Assembly: GCA_004335635.1 (NCBI GenBank)
Contig: QAXH01005626.1
Span: 2,505-23,705, forward strand
Source: Chloromonas sp. AAM2
Taxonomy: Eukaryota; Chlorophyta; Chlorophyceae; Chlamydomonadales; Chlamydomonadaceae
Direction of reading: 5' to 3'
DNA: 21,201 bases
The position numbers were made by a program, and so were the translations under genes. Numbering within the stretch: the stretch's first letter is position 1; the number at the start of each line of letters is the position of its first letter. The notes below the pieces were generated by a model. It had not been told where the DNA came from. It worked only from the letters and a program-made list of their open reading frames with translations, and ran no database searches. Shown one piece after another: positions 1-8,273 of this stretch.

Positions 1-22
1 AGGCGTCAAACCAGCAAACTTT

Positions 23-1687
23 ATGACTTTCCAATCAGTTGTCGAAAATCGCTTTAAGCTCGGGGAATCTGTTCCAACGGAATCCACCGTGGTACCCATT
101 AAAGACATCATGGAGAGCACAGGGGACTATAATGTTGCTTTGTTCCTACTTGGCTCATCCGACCTACAGCTACCCATGGCTGGGGATACCATTCTTGCTG
201 ATTCACTTGAGGTTGTTGAGCTATGCACTGGTTCAGGAATAGAAGACAGTGATGGATATTCTTCCTCTGGCTACCTCAGAGTATCTCACAAGGACTTCAG
301 GTACCCATTAAATGTGTCATTCCAAATCCCATACGAACTCCTTATCTTACCTCTATCGGTATACTCTGTGGGCACCATTATTGAAAGGGATGCAAGAGTT
401 GTCCGTGTTGATTTCTGCCGTCATGAGGAAACCGTTGTATCGCTGACTCTCATTCCGCGGCCGGCACCATCCACAAGACCTGCGGAGACACCACCGGCAC
501 CAAAGTTGCCTGAAGTTGGCACCATCGTTCCTGCTAACTCCCTCACTGTCGGGGGGCTCTTCCCCGCCCCTCCTGGGAAGAAAGATTTGCATGGATTGAC
601 TATCTATGGACGTGTTCAAGCTGATCACTTGTACGAAAATCATCCCTGTGTGTCCTACTATATAAATTATGAACAATTGATGCCAGCGAATGATATCCCG
701 CAAGGTTCCCATGGGCAAACGGAGTTCATTCGCCATGTCGAATCTTTATTTCCTGTAGATTCCATTATTGGGAAGGATGCATGTGTCAAACTTGTCGTCA
801 AAAATATCAGCAAAGATGGGGAACCTGCTTGGGAAGTCTGGCTTTCTCTCATCATCCCTCCCAAGAAGGAGAACGAGTCAGAGAACAGTCCCGAGGTGGT
901 TCCTGCCTCTCCCTTTAAGTACAAAACCAAAGGAAGAAGTGAGAAATATCCTCAGCCTGAGAAAGGGGCACAGCTAGACCGAGGTTTGGCTAGAATTATT
1001 AAGCATTACCCATCGGTTGAGAACGATGATGGAACCGTCTCGCATGGTTTCATTTCCATGGAAGTATCTACCCGCAAGCTTTGGGAATTGACTCCTGGTG
1101 TCTCTAGCTATGATGCTAGACACAAGGCAAAAGAAGATGAGTTTTTCCCCTGCTATTTGAACTATCAGTTTGCTCACGACCATATAAAAGATGCCTTGCA
1201 ATCCGCAGAAGTAATGAACGACTATATTGAACAAAGAAAAGACTTGGCAGTTGGAGAAAATTTTCCATACACTCTTTTTTTTGAAAGTATTGCTACGCAC
1301 CCAGAGACCAATGTAAAATATGCAAAGTTCTCGGCATTGAACCATCCAAGGACAAATCTAGAGAAACAAGAGGGACAGTTGAAACCCGTCAGTAGCACTG
1401 ACTCCTCGGACTCCTCCAAAAAAGCCCGTGACCCTGACCCCTCGGACTCCTCCAAAAAGGCCAGTGGCTCTGACTCTGAGGACTCCTCCAAAAAGGCCCG
1501 TGGCTTTGACTCTGAGGACTCCTCCAAAAAGGCCAGTAGCTCTGACTCTGAGGACTCCTCTGACTCTGAGGACTCCTCAAAAAAAAACCGTGGCTCCTCA
1601 TCATTGCACGGTACTGACTCCTCATTGCAAGGTACTGACCCCAACCCTAACTCCTTGGATGCCGCAACAGAATCGGAAGAAGATTGA
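23..1687 (+). CDS. Hypothetical protein with three internal repeats and an acidic Ser/Lys-rich tail, possibly 5' partial
   Basis: The frame encodes 554 residues from the ATG at 23 and ends in TGA at 1685-1687. It is also open from base 2 to 22, so the true start or an upstream exon may lie outside the window; the ATG context is weak (T at -3). I see three related segments at roughly residues 52-145, 165-280 and 317-440. Each begins with a beta-rich stretch (GDTILADSL, GTIVPANSL), has a middle like 'VSYYINYEQL' or 'CYLNYQ', and the first two end in 'V-x-LSLIIP'-like strands after 'SIIGKDACV' or 'GTIIERDARV'. The rhythm recalls S1/OB-fold repeats, but I cannot confirm that. Residues 458-554 are low complexity, made of DSSKKA and SDSED units with many possible CK2 sites, as in Nopp140-type nucleolar proteins. 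A nucleolar or RNA-binding role is a guess only. Confidence 0.75.
   Translation: MTFQSVVENRFKLGESVPTESTVVPIKDIMESTGDYNVALFLLGSSDLQLPMAGDTILADSLEVVELCTGSGIEDSDGYSSSGYLRVSHKDFRYPLNVSFQIPYELLILPLSVYSVGTIIERDARVVRVDFCRHEETVVSLTLIPRPAPSTRPAETPPAPKLPEVGTIVPANSLTVGGLFPAPPGKKDLHGLTIYGRVQADHLYENHPCVSYYINYEQLMPANDIPQGSHGQTEFIRHVESLFPVDSIIGKDACVKLVVKNISKDGEPAWEVWLSLIIPPKKENESENSPEVVPASPFKYKTKGRSEKYPQPEKGAQLDRGLARIIKHYPSVENDDGTVSHGFISMEVSTRKLWELTPGVSSYDARHKAKEDEFFPCYLNYQFAHDHIKDALQSAEVMNDYIEQRKDLAVGENFPYTLFFESIATHPETNVKYAKFSALNHPRTNLEKQEGQLKPVSSTDSSDSSKKARDPDPSDSSKKASGSDSEDSSKKARGFDSEDSSKKASSSDSEDSSDSEDSSKKNRGSSSLHGTDSSLQGTDPNPNSLDAATESEED
1409..1600 (+). repeat. 36-bp in-frame tandem repeat coding the Ser/Asp/Lys tail
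   Basis: Units begin at 1409, 1445, 1481 and 1517 with gactcctccaaaaa, each 36 bp (12 residues, DSSKKA plus six variable residues rich in S, D, E). An 18-bp half unit follows at 1553-1570, then a decayed unit from 1571. The period is a multiple of three, so the frame survives gain or loss of units. The first unit differs most, coding for DPDPS where the later ones code for SDSE. Confidence 0.85.
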
Positions 1688-1945
1688 GGCCAGAGCAAGC
1701 CTTTTTTATAGTAAATGCTATTCTTAAAAATCATTGAATTAGCTATGGATTATTATAGTAGCTATGAATTGCAAGTGTAACTAGCTAGACCACAACTTCT
1801 ACACCGTGATCAACAGAGAACAGTGGGTTGCCATTTTCCATGTCATACTGAAGGATTACAGCTATACAGCTTCGAAGGAAGTTTGGTGCTTGGCATCTCT
1901 GTTGTGGCTTATTTTACGGAACTGCTCATCAGCAAGCACCTTATT
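1688..1945. other. Intergenic stretch downstream of the first gene
   Basis: It is AT-rich, with tag-rich sequence just after the stop (ctatggattattatagtag). A 127-codon frame covering 1806-2189 starts only at GTG and runs through the repeat modules, so I do not call it a gene. No other feature is visible. Confidence 0.5.
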
Positions 1946-2204
1946 GATAAGGTTAAGGTTAATTAATGACCGAAATCGAATAAATAGGGTTTTACACCAC
2001 GATAACGCTAGTTGTTCTCCATTCGATTTGGGTCATCGAAAACATACAGTAAAAGCATGTAATACGATAGGGTTAAGGTTAACTAATGACCAATTGGTCA
2101 TTTTCGAGCTCCCCCGGCGCGCGTCGGAATTTTCGAATTTTGTCCGACGAACAATTAGAGATCAAATGGATAGGGTTAAGGTTAATTAATGACCGAGATC
2201 GAAT
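1946..2204. repeat. Left cluster of a modular dispersed repeat, with telomere-like GATAGGGTTAAGGTTAA motif
   Basis: Three copies of a gatagggttaaggttaa-type module followed by ttaatgacc lie at 1946-1981 (first copy reads gataagg), 2066-2092 and 2169-2204. A second module, ccattcgattt then ggtcat, aaacatacag and aaaagcatgtaa, lies at 2019-2062; its first part is the inverted complement of aatgaccgaaatcgaat at 1965-1981, so the two could form a stem. A third module at 2122-2149 is a near-palindrome with arms CGTCGGA and TCCGACG. All three recur at 19721-19911. The TAGGGTTA core resembles TTAGGG telomere sequence but is not tandem, so this is an interspersed family and not a telomere. Confidence 0.8.
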
Positions 2205-2246
2205 GAATACCTATTGATCGACTACAGGCAGCCATACACCTGTTGA

Positions 2247-2747
2247 TCGGTACAGCATACTACACCTATCGATACCTATCGATACAGCCTTGTTGATACA
2301 GCCACACCTATTGATACTGCCTTGTTGACAGACAGTAGGACGACCTCATTAGCAGTCTATATAGAGGCACTGGAGAGTAGCGAGGCCTTGGAAGCAGTCG
2401 GAAAGGTCCATTTTTCATCGTGCATACACCTATCGATCGATACAGCCACACCTATCGATACAGCCTTTTTGACAGACAGTAGGACGACCTCATTAGCAGT
2501 CTATATCGAGGCACTGGAGAGTATCGAGGCCTTGCAAGCAGTCGGAAACGTCCATTTTTCATCGATTGCTGATTTCAAAATTACGGAGTTCAACGCGATC
2601 GCTACAGAGACTATCGGAGCCACCGTACAGGTCCTACAGGACAATAGAATCAGCAGACCTACCAAAGAGAGACCTACCAAAGAGAATATAATATACTTGA
2701 GTATTATAACAACACTGATAATATTAACCATACAACAAACCCACTAG
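2247..2747 (+). other. Open frame without ATG, containing a 48-residue in-frame duplication
   Basis: The frame is open from just after TGA at 2244-2246 to the stop at 2745-2747 but contains no ATG, only TTG codons. It would read SVQHTTPIDTY at its start, then two copies of a TDSRTTSLAVYIEALES block, then a C-terminal hydrophobic stretch. It could be an exon spliced to something I cannot see, a relic gene, or a repeat that is open by chance. The duplication, a multiple of three and free of stops in both copies, is the only argument for coding. It ends 38 bp before the next gene's ATG and is separated from it by stops. Confidence 0.3.
2301..2564. repeat. Tandem duplication, 120-bp copies with 144-bp period
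   Basis: Copy one is 2301-2420 and copy two 2445-2564. I count about seven substitutions between them (about 94% identity), including ttg/tcg and act/aca near the start and agc/atc, gaa/caa and aag/aac later. The copies begin gccacacctat and end tttttcatcg. The 24-bp spacer and the preceding sequence carry several ctatcgata boxes. Confidence 0.9.
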
Positions 2748-2755
2748 TATATAAT
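2748..2755 (+). promoter_or_regulatory. TATA-like box for the downstream large gene
   Basis: TATATAAT lies 31 bases before the ATG at 2786. If it is a TATA box, the 5' leader would be very short or absent, which makes this uncertain. AT-rich boxes are also common by chance in this spacer. Confidence 0.25.
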
Positions 2756-2785
2756 ACAGTGAGCTAGTGACTATTGAAGGAAAAC

Positions 2786-5700
2786 ATGAGTGTAAGGGAG
2801 GAAATCCCAGCTGCTGCGAGTGGGGCGAAACATAATGCTGATCAAGAAGTAATGCCGCCGATGAGGCGCTCCAAAAGAAAGCGAAAGGATATTCTAGATA
2901 ATATGATTGTTACAGAGGCCAATGGCTCTAAGGGAGAGAGGGAATCCTCACATTGCAATAGGAGGAGGGTGAGTTCCTCTGTGATTGGCAAGAACAACAA
3001 AAAGAACACAGTTGTAAATCATGTTCTCCAAAGATATGGCCAAGTAGCAAATAATCTTGGCAGATGCATGAAGGAGTTTAGAAAAGTTGAAGAGGAGATC
3101 TCAAAAAGTAGCACATGTACTCATGTCATGAAACATTTATTAGGCAATGTAGTGAAATTGCCAAGGAATGCCAATGCTCTCAAACTTTTCAAAATTCTTA
3201 TTGTGAGCCGAGATACAGAAAATTTAGTCAGCATCGAAGTTTCCGAGAATGACAAAAAGTATCACAGTGATTATAGAAGGGAAAGATCCAATGAGAGATA
3301 TCAAACTTTGTTGAATGTGCTGGAGACATTCATGGAAATTCTGGATGAAAACAATAGCAAGTTGAGGATGGTACGAGCATGTTTATGTGCTTCCACAGGC
3401 CGTGACAGCATCATGACCAAGGAACAATTGTTTAACTTGTTTCTGCATAGCCGAGAAGGCTATCCAAAGGAAAAACCTTATGGTGATTCTGCTGATGAAG
3501 TGGTAGCCTACAACCATGCTATCTTTTTCAGGTTACGTCACTTTCTTTTAAGTCTTGAGAAAACACTAGCTCTAATGAAAAGCGAGACAAACTACCGAAA
3601 AATGAGTCTTGATGAGTTCAAACATGTGGGCAGACTTAAACCCCATCAATATGAAGAGCTGATGAACAAAGTTGAAATTGAAACGGCCATCACCAAGTGG
3701 AAAGGGATTCACAAAACTGACCCTCCAAAAAAGCCTGTCAATCTAGATAGACTAGAACGCACAAAACAAATAAATATAGCCCAGGCTGTCGTCTCCCCTA
3801 TGGTTACAAAGGAGCTGCTAGGAGGACAAGATGACTTTTTGAAACCTGTTGATGAAGTGATGCCAGAGGGAATTTCACTAAGAGAGGCCCTTGAAAAGCA
3901 TTTCAACAAAAAGGATCAAACGTCTAATAATTCAGAAACGGATGGTAAATGCAGGATGGAGAATAAGGAGCCAGGCGGGGAACAACTCATTGACACAGAT
4001 ATTTCTGTGCAAACTTTCGATCTGGAAAGGAACAATGAAAAAGATGGACCTACGATAGTTGGTGTGAAAGATGTTCTTAGCTCGAAGACATCCAGATGGT
4101 TAACCCGATTCTTCAATGAACGTCCTTTTGTTGTTTTTCCTACATCGGGGGGTTATGGAAGAGTTGTTGTAACTGATGTTCCATACCCCAATCCTACTCT
4201 AAAAGAATCAAGCAGCGGTAAAAGTTGTAAATTCAGAGAATCAACGGAAAGTCGTGATGTTTCTAGACCGATTAAGGTGGAAGTATCTGGAAAGAACAGT
4301 ATTCAATCAGTGTCTCCTCACCCAATAGAAAGGCTGCTGCTGCAACTGGGTCATGCCATAATAAGCAAGTATGTTATCAACATCAAATTGCTAATGAATT
4401 GTTGGGGCATAGACACCAGTGACATTCATGCACAAATCCCAAATGGTGCAATAATAAAGTTTGGCAAGCAGGGGTTCTACAATGGACACCAAGACACATC
4501 TCCTATTCTGGTATCTGGTCCTGGAGAAGATCGGATTCCATGCCAATTTAATAATGAGTTTCTGCCAACACAAGGCCAGATGATTGTGTGCACCTTGGTT
4601 CTTGGTGATCAGGAACATGGAGTTCCTAATGCTAATGTGGTCTGGGCTGGCTCGCCAGAAGCCGTTGATACAGCTAGCAGAAAAATTAAAGATTACACCT
4701 CGAAACAGGTAGATGAATATCTACAAGAACAGTCATTCCGAAAATCTCAAAGAGCGGAGGATCGAGTTTTTGGCGCATTTCAATGCAGTGGTTTTAGTTT
4801 CCTGCACAATCAGCTCATCAATGTCAACAGTAGGTGCATATCAAATGAAGGGAAAGAAGGAGAAGAGAGCAATGTTATATACCATGGCAGCTACAAGTGT
4901 GGCGCTTACCACTTAGTCCGAGGAGTTATAACTTTTCGCATGCTACTGACAACCAAAGATGGAAAGTATTATAAGGAAAGAGTTAGAACAAGCGGCGGTA
5001 CTGGAATGGGAATAAACGACTACAGTTGGTTCAATGTAGCCGCTATTGCCAAACAATGTAATAGGAATGGAGATGGTGGCTGGCCGGAAACCATCCAGGA
5101 TGACGAAGATAGTGTAATATCTGACAACGCAACAGAGCCTGAGGAACCAGCTGAAACGAATACAATTGCTTTCAGGAAAAGGGAAGTTGTTGATCGGTAT
5201 CTAGCTTTGCCCCTTAGCAAACTTGAATTATTCTTTGAAGAGGGGGATCCAGTGTTGGGTGATTCTACTGAGTGTCCTCCAATTTCTCGACTATCTCCGC
5301 TCCATGGAACCAACAGTAAAAAATCAACTAGATTCATCCAATGGTTATCGAACAAGCGTATAGCTATTAATGCATTCACCGAGCATGATACAATTTTTAA
5401 CGCCACCGTCGATGGTGTTGATGTCACCTCCATACCAACACATCCCCACTGGAGATTACCATGTTATCCAGGACAGCATTTCAAATCAAGTGAGTTCGCT
5501 GGCATCGTAGAAATAAATAATCGCAAGAAGGAGTTCGTTAGCTCTAATCCAGCTAAAGCAAATTTTGTCACTGCACATCATTTGTTTAAACAAGATGGCA
5601 AATCTTACGCTGACATGGAGAGGAATGCTGATCATTTTTGTGAAACAATGTCAGCCATCTGGACCAAATGCATGGCGCAAAAGAATAAAAGTGACACTGT

Positions 5701-8152
5701 TCCATTGCCAACATTAAACGATGTTTTGACTGAACTCAAGAACGAGGGGATATCCATTAATTCACTTTTCAACATCAACCTGTCTCTTGTTCTTACTGGT
5801 TCAGGTGGGTCTAGTGTTGATTCAGGTTCCAATCCAAGCAATGTTGCGAAGATGAGAAGAGATGATGCATTAACTAGAGCACCGTGTCAACAGGATGAAT
5901 CGACTGGTCCTAATCATGCTATGTACCGGAATAGTGAATTAGAGCGTGTCATTGGCTGCTTCATGAACACTACAACATTTTCAAAGCAAAGAAACATGTC
6001 AGAAGGAGAATGTGACTTAAAATATTTGGTAACTGCTTCAGTTGTGAATCAATATAATTCCACAAATGTCATTGAACCAGGGAGACAGGAAGAGGCGTTC
6101 TACAAATTAGCTGCAGAGTACTTCTTAGCAAACACCGACGGATTGACTGATACCGAAAAAAGAAAGAAGGAAGACGAGTGCAAGCAATATGTAAAAAAAA
6201 ACTCTGAATACTTCAATTTCAAATTGGCCATTTACTTGAACTTTGATGCAAAGAATGTGTTCTCCGTACAGTCCTACATCAAGATTTTCATCCAGTGGCA
6301 ATACATCAGAGTCCATTATGAGAACCCATTCCAGTATGTTCAGGTTCCATCGCCGATGGAGTTCAACACCATTAAAGTAACATATTTGGAACTTGAACAT
6401 TACTACAAGAAAAAAGGCCACCACTTTGAAGTTAACATGTCGACGGCAAGATCAATTAAGAACGATGTTATCATTGATTGCTATTGTAGCAAAAATCCAC
6501 CTGGATGGCAAGAAGATCTGCTAGTAGGCAGCCAGGAAGACAAGGAAGATGAGGAGGATAAGGCTATTGATAACAACAAATCACTAGCAGAGACGATCAG
6601 GGAAAACAATAACTACGCATTTGATTTGAAGGGCTTGATGTGTGTGGGCTTGTTAGTTAATGGAGCAAGCAGTCTTCGTTCCGACATCAACAATGTTATG
6701 TATACATGCAATGATACTAACATATTCAGCATTAATGAATCTCGGGATTCCAACAAGACAAGGAATGGTAACAAGCTATTCACGAAATCTTCGAGACAAT
6801 TGGCAGGGTATCTCAAAGGGAAAGAAAGCAGACGATTGCATTCTACATTGAGATCTAAGCCAACCCCAATGTGTTCTCGAGGTTTGGATGTGAATGTTTG
6901 TTATTTCCGACACTGGTCTTTACAGGCAATGTTGAAGATGGGTGCAAGAAACATAGATCCACAAAGTTTGTTGAAGCTACATGAAAACAAGGATGGCTCG
7001 CTTACCCAGGAATCCCACAAAATGTTGATGGAATTGCTTTTCATGTCGACACTATTTACATTCACAGGGAAGGTTGCTTACTTTGATGATTACAAAAGCC
7101 AGCTCAAAGATGACGACACTATTAGCACTGCCGTGCCAATGAGAGAAGACATTGAAAAATTCCTCCTATATATCTGGACACAATTTGCAACAAACCAAAC
7201 CAATGGAAGAACAACCAATGACCAAAATCCCAGCATTGCAAGGTTGGTGTCTGCACAGCACAATGCCATGATCCCAGATGGACTAAAGAGATATGCTGGG
7301 CTTTCCAAGTTCTTGAAGGAACTTCATCGGAAATTTGATGGTTTTGATTTCTCCAAAGCCAACAGCAGAGGGCAGGTATTAAATGAATACACCAAGTTTG
7401 TGATGGAGTGCGGTGATTCACGGAGTATGTATAACAAAAAGGACAATATTAAGTGTCTGTGCAATTTTGCTATGCTGAATGTAGAGGAAATAATTCATGA
7501 GCCGTTTGGAAAAATATCGAGTGCGATGGATATTACCTTGGGTTTTGGGGGACGACAAGGATTGACCAGTGGGCGTCCCATCTACTCAGACGAAGAGAAG
7601 TATTCTGACTTATTCAATGAATCTGAAAGTGTCCTGGCAAATGGCAACCCCTCCCTTGATGAACGGAGACTCCAAAGGATTCATCAAGTAATCTTGGCAC
7701 ATTTTAGGGATCAAAAAGACAATGAAGACTTTCTTTTTGCGCTTGGATGGAAAAAAAAGGAAGACAAAGATAGTGTTAGGTTTGTTTCTGTCGCAAATGG
7801 AAGGGAATACAATATTGCTGATACCGAGCACCTTTTCTGCAAGGTCTGGATATTGACAGCTAGCTGTCATTGTGGTAGATCCAGCAGCAAACATCCTAAT
7901 CCAACTGCTCCTCACTGTTGGCCGGCTGTTTCTTTCAACAACAGTGACAATGGATGGTATGTGCATCTTCTCCCCATATTGAAAGAAATGTCTCAAAAGT
8001 GTGTTGAGCTGTTAGAAAAAAGTAGTGATTCTGTTGTTTATCCACTTTGCCTTCTTCGCAACGGAGAAGAACCAGTTACCTCCTGGCTGGCTAAGGGAGA
8101 AATTGCACAGAACATTGCCGCTGAATGCACTATAGACAATAGCGGAACATAA
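2786..8152 (+). CDS. Large protein with a putative AlkB-like 2-oxoglutarate/Fe(II) dioxygenase core
   Basis: The open frame extends to a TTG at 2774, but the first ATG is at 2786 with a good context (aaaacATG), giving 1788 residues and no intron. Residues 27-34 (RRSKRKRK) form a nuclear-localisation-like basic patch. The middle carries what I read as a double-stranded beta-helix dioxygenase: 'IIKFGKQGFYNGHQDTSPI' with H568 and D570 as the HxD metal ligands, a strand 'MIVCTLVLGD', then 'YHLVRGVITFR' with H709 as distal ligand and R718 as the 2-oxoglutarate-binding Arg. The ending resembles the YH...LTFR ending of AlkB homologues. HxD and distal His are about 139 residues apart, longer than in simple AlkB proteins, implying an insert. 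Later regions are unrecognised: an acidic run near residue 1250 and a Cys/His cluster at 1694-1711 (CHC...HC). If the reading is right, the enzyme would oxidise a nucleic-acid base or protein, probably in the nucleus. The gene is convergent with the next one. Confidence 0.85.
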   Translation: MSVREEIPAAASGAKHNADQEVMPPMRRSKRKRKDILDNMIVTEANGSKGERESSHCNRRRVSSSVIGKNNKKNTVVNHVLQRYGQVANNLGRCMKEFRKVEEEISKSSTCTHVMKHLLGNVVKLPRNANALKLFKILIVSRDTENLVSIEVSENDKKYHSDYRRERSNERYQTLLNVLETFMEILDENNSKLRMVRACLCASTGRDSIMTKEQLFNLFLHSREGYPKEKPYGDSADEVVAYNHAIFFRLRHFLLSLEKTLALMKSETNYRKMSLDEFKHVGRLKPHQYEELMNKVEIETAITKWKGIHKTDPPKKPVNLDRLERTKQINIAQAVVSPMVTKELLGGQDDFLKPVDEVMPEGISLREALEKHFNKKDQTSNNSETDGKCRMENKEPGGEQLIDTDISVQTFDLERNNEKDGPTIVGVKDVLSSKTSRWLTRFFNERPFVVFPTSGGYGRVVVTDVPYPNPTLKESSSGKSCKFRESTESRDVSRPIKVEVSGKNSIQSVSPHPIERLLLQLGHAIISKYVINIKLLMNCWGIDTSDIHAQIPNGAIIKFGKQGFYNGHQDTSPILVSGPGEDRIPCQFNNEFLPTQGQMIVCTLVLGDQEHGVPNANVVWAGSPEAVDTASRKIKDYTSKQVDEYLQEQSFRKSQRAEDRVFGAFQCSGFSFLHNQLINVNSRCISNEGKEGEESNVIYHGSYKCGAYHLVRGVITFRMLLTTKDGKYYKERVRTSGGTGMGINDYSWFNVAAIAKQCNRNGDGGWPETIQDDEDSVISDNATEPEEPAETNTIAFRKREVVDRYLALPLSKLELFFEEGDPVLGDSTECPPISRLSPLHGTNSKKSTRFIQWLSNKRIAINAFTEHDTIFNATVDGVDVTSIPTHPHWRLPCYPGQHFKSSEFAGIVEINNRKKEFVSSNPAKANFVTAHHLFKQDGKSYADMERNADHFCETMSAIWTKCMAQKNKSDTVPLPTLNDVLTELKNEGISINSLFNINLSLVLTGSGGSSVDSGSNPSNVAKMRRDDALTRAPCQQDESTGPNHAMYRNSELERVIGCFMNTTTFSKQRNMSEGECDLKYLVTASVVNQYNSTNVIEPGRQEEAFYKLAAEYFLANTDGLTDTEKRKKEDECKQYVKKNSEYFNFKLAIYLNFDAKNVFSVQSYIKIFIQWQYIRVHYENPFQYVQVPSPMEFNTIKVTYLELEHYYKKKGHHFEVNMSTARSIKNDVIIDCYCSKNPPGWQEDLLVGSQEDKEDEEDKAIDNNKSLAETIRENNNYAFDLKGLMCVGLLVNGASSLRSDINNVMYTCNDTNIFSINESRDSNKTRNGNKLFTKSSRQLAGYLKGKESRRLHSTLRSKPTPMCSRGLDVNVCYFRHWSLQAMLKMGARNIDPQSLLKLHENKDGSLTQESHKMLMELLFMSTLFTFTGKVAYFDDYKSQLKDDDTISTAVPMREDIEKFLLYIWTQFATNQTNGRTTNDQNPSIARLVSAQHNAMIPDGLKRYAGLSKFLKELHRKFDGFDFSKANSRGQVLNEYTKFVMECGDSRSMYNKKDNIKCLCNFAMLNVEEIIHEPFGKISSAMDITLGFGGRQGLTSGRPIYSDEEKYSDLFNESESVLANGNPSLDERRLQRIHQVILAHFRDQKDNEDFLFALGWKKKEDKDSVRFVSVANGREYNIADTEHLFCKVWILTASCHCGRSSSKHPNPTAPHCWPAVSFNNSDNGWYVHLLPILKEMSQKCVELLEKSSDSVVYPLCLLRNGEEPVTSWLAKGEIAQNIAAECTIDNSGT

Positions 8153-8273
8153 AACGGATGATAATATATATATAATTTAAGAAATAATTAATGAATTTTC
8201 AGTGATAATGCCCTTAATTGTCAATCATGCCTTTGTATTTGTCTTTCAATATTGGAATCAGTATTATATCCTT
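8153..8273. other. Short convergent intergenic gap
   Basis: Only 121 bp separate the stop codons of two large convergent genes, so their 3' ends very likely overlap as antisense transcripts. The gap is AT-rich with an atatatata run at about 8163-8174. Confidence 0.7.

Noticed and set aside
1222..1734. 170-codon minus-strand frame
   Set aside because: It is the antisense of the 36-bp Ser/Lys repeat, giving only low-complexity Glu/Ser peptides. The plus-strand frame is longer and has the globular part.
1806..2189. 127-codon plus-strand frame
   Set aside because: It starts at GTG, is built mostly from the dispersed repeat modules, and gives repeated peptides such as IGLRL that also appear in the right repeat cluster.
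1946..2204. Telomere or subtelomere
   Set aside because: The TAGGGTTA words are single, imperfect and embedded in a longer conserved module, with genes on both sides.
2774..2785. TTG start at 2774 for the dioxygenase-like gene
   Set aside because: A eukaryotic gene would normally use ATG; the first one is at 2786 with a good context.
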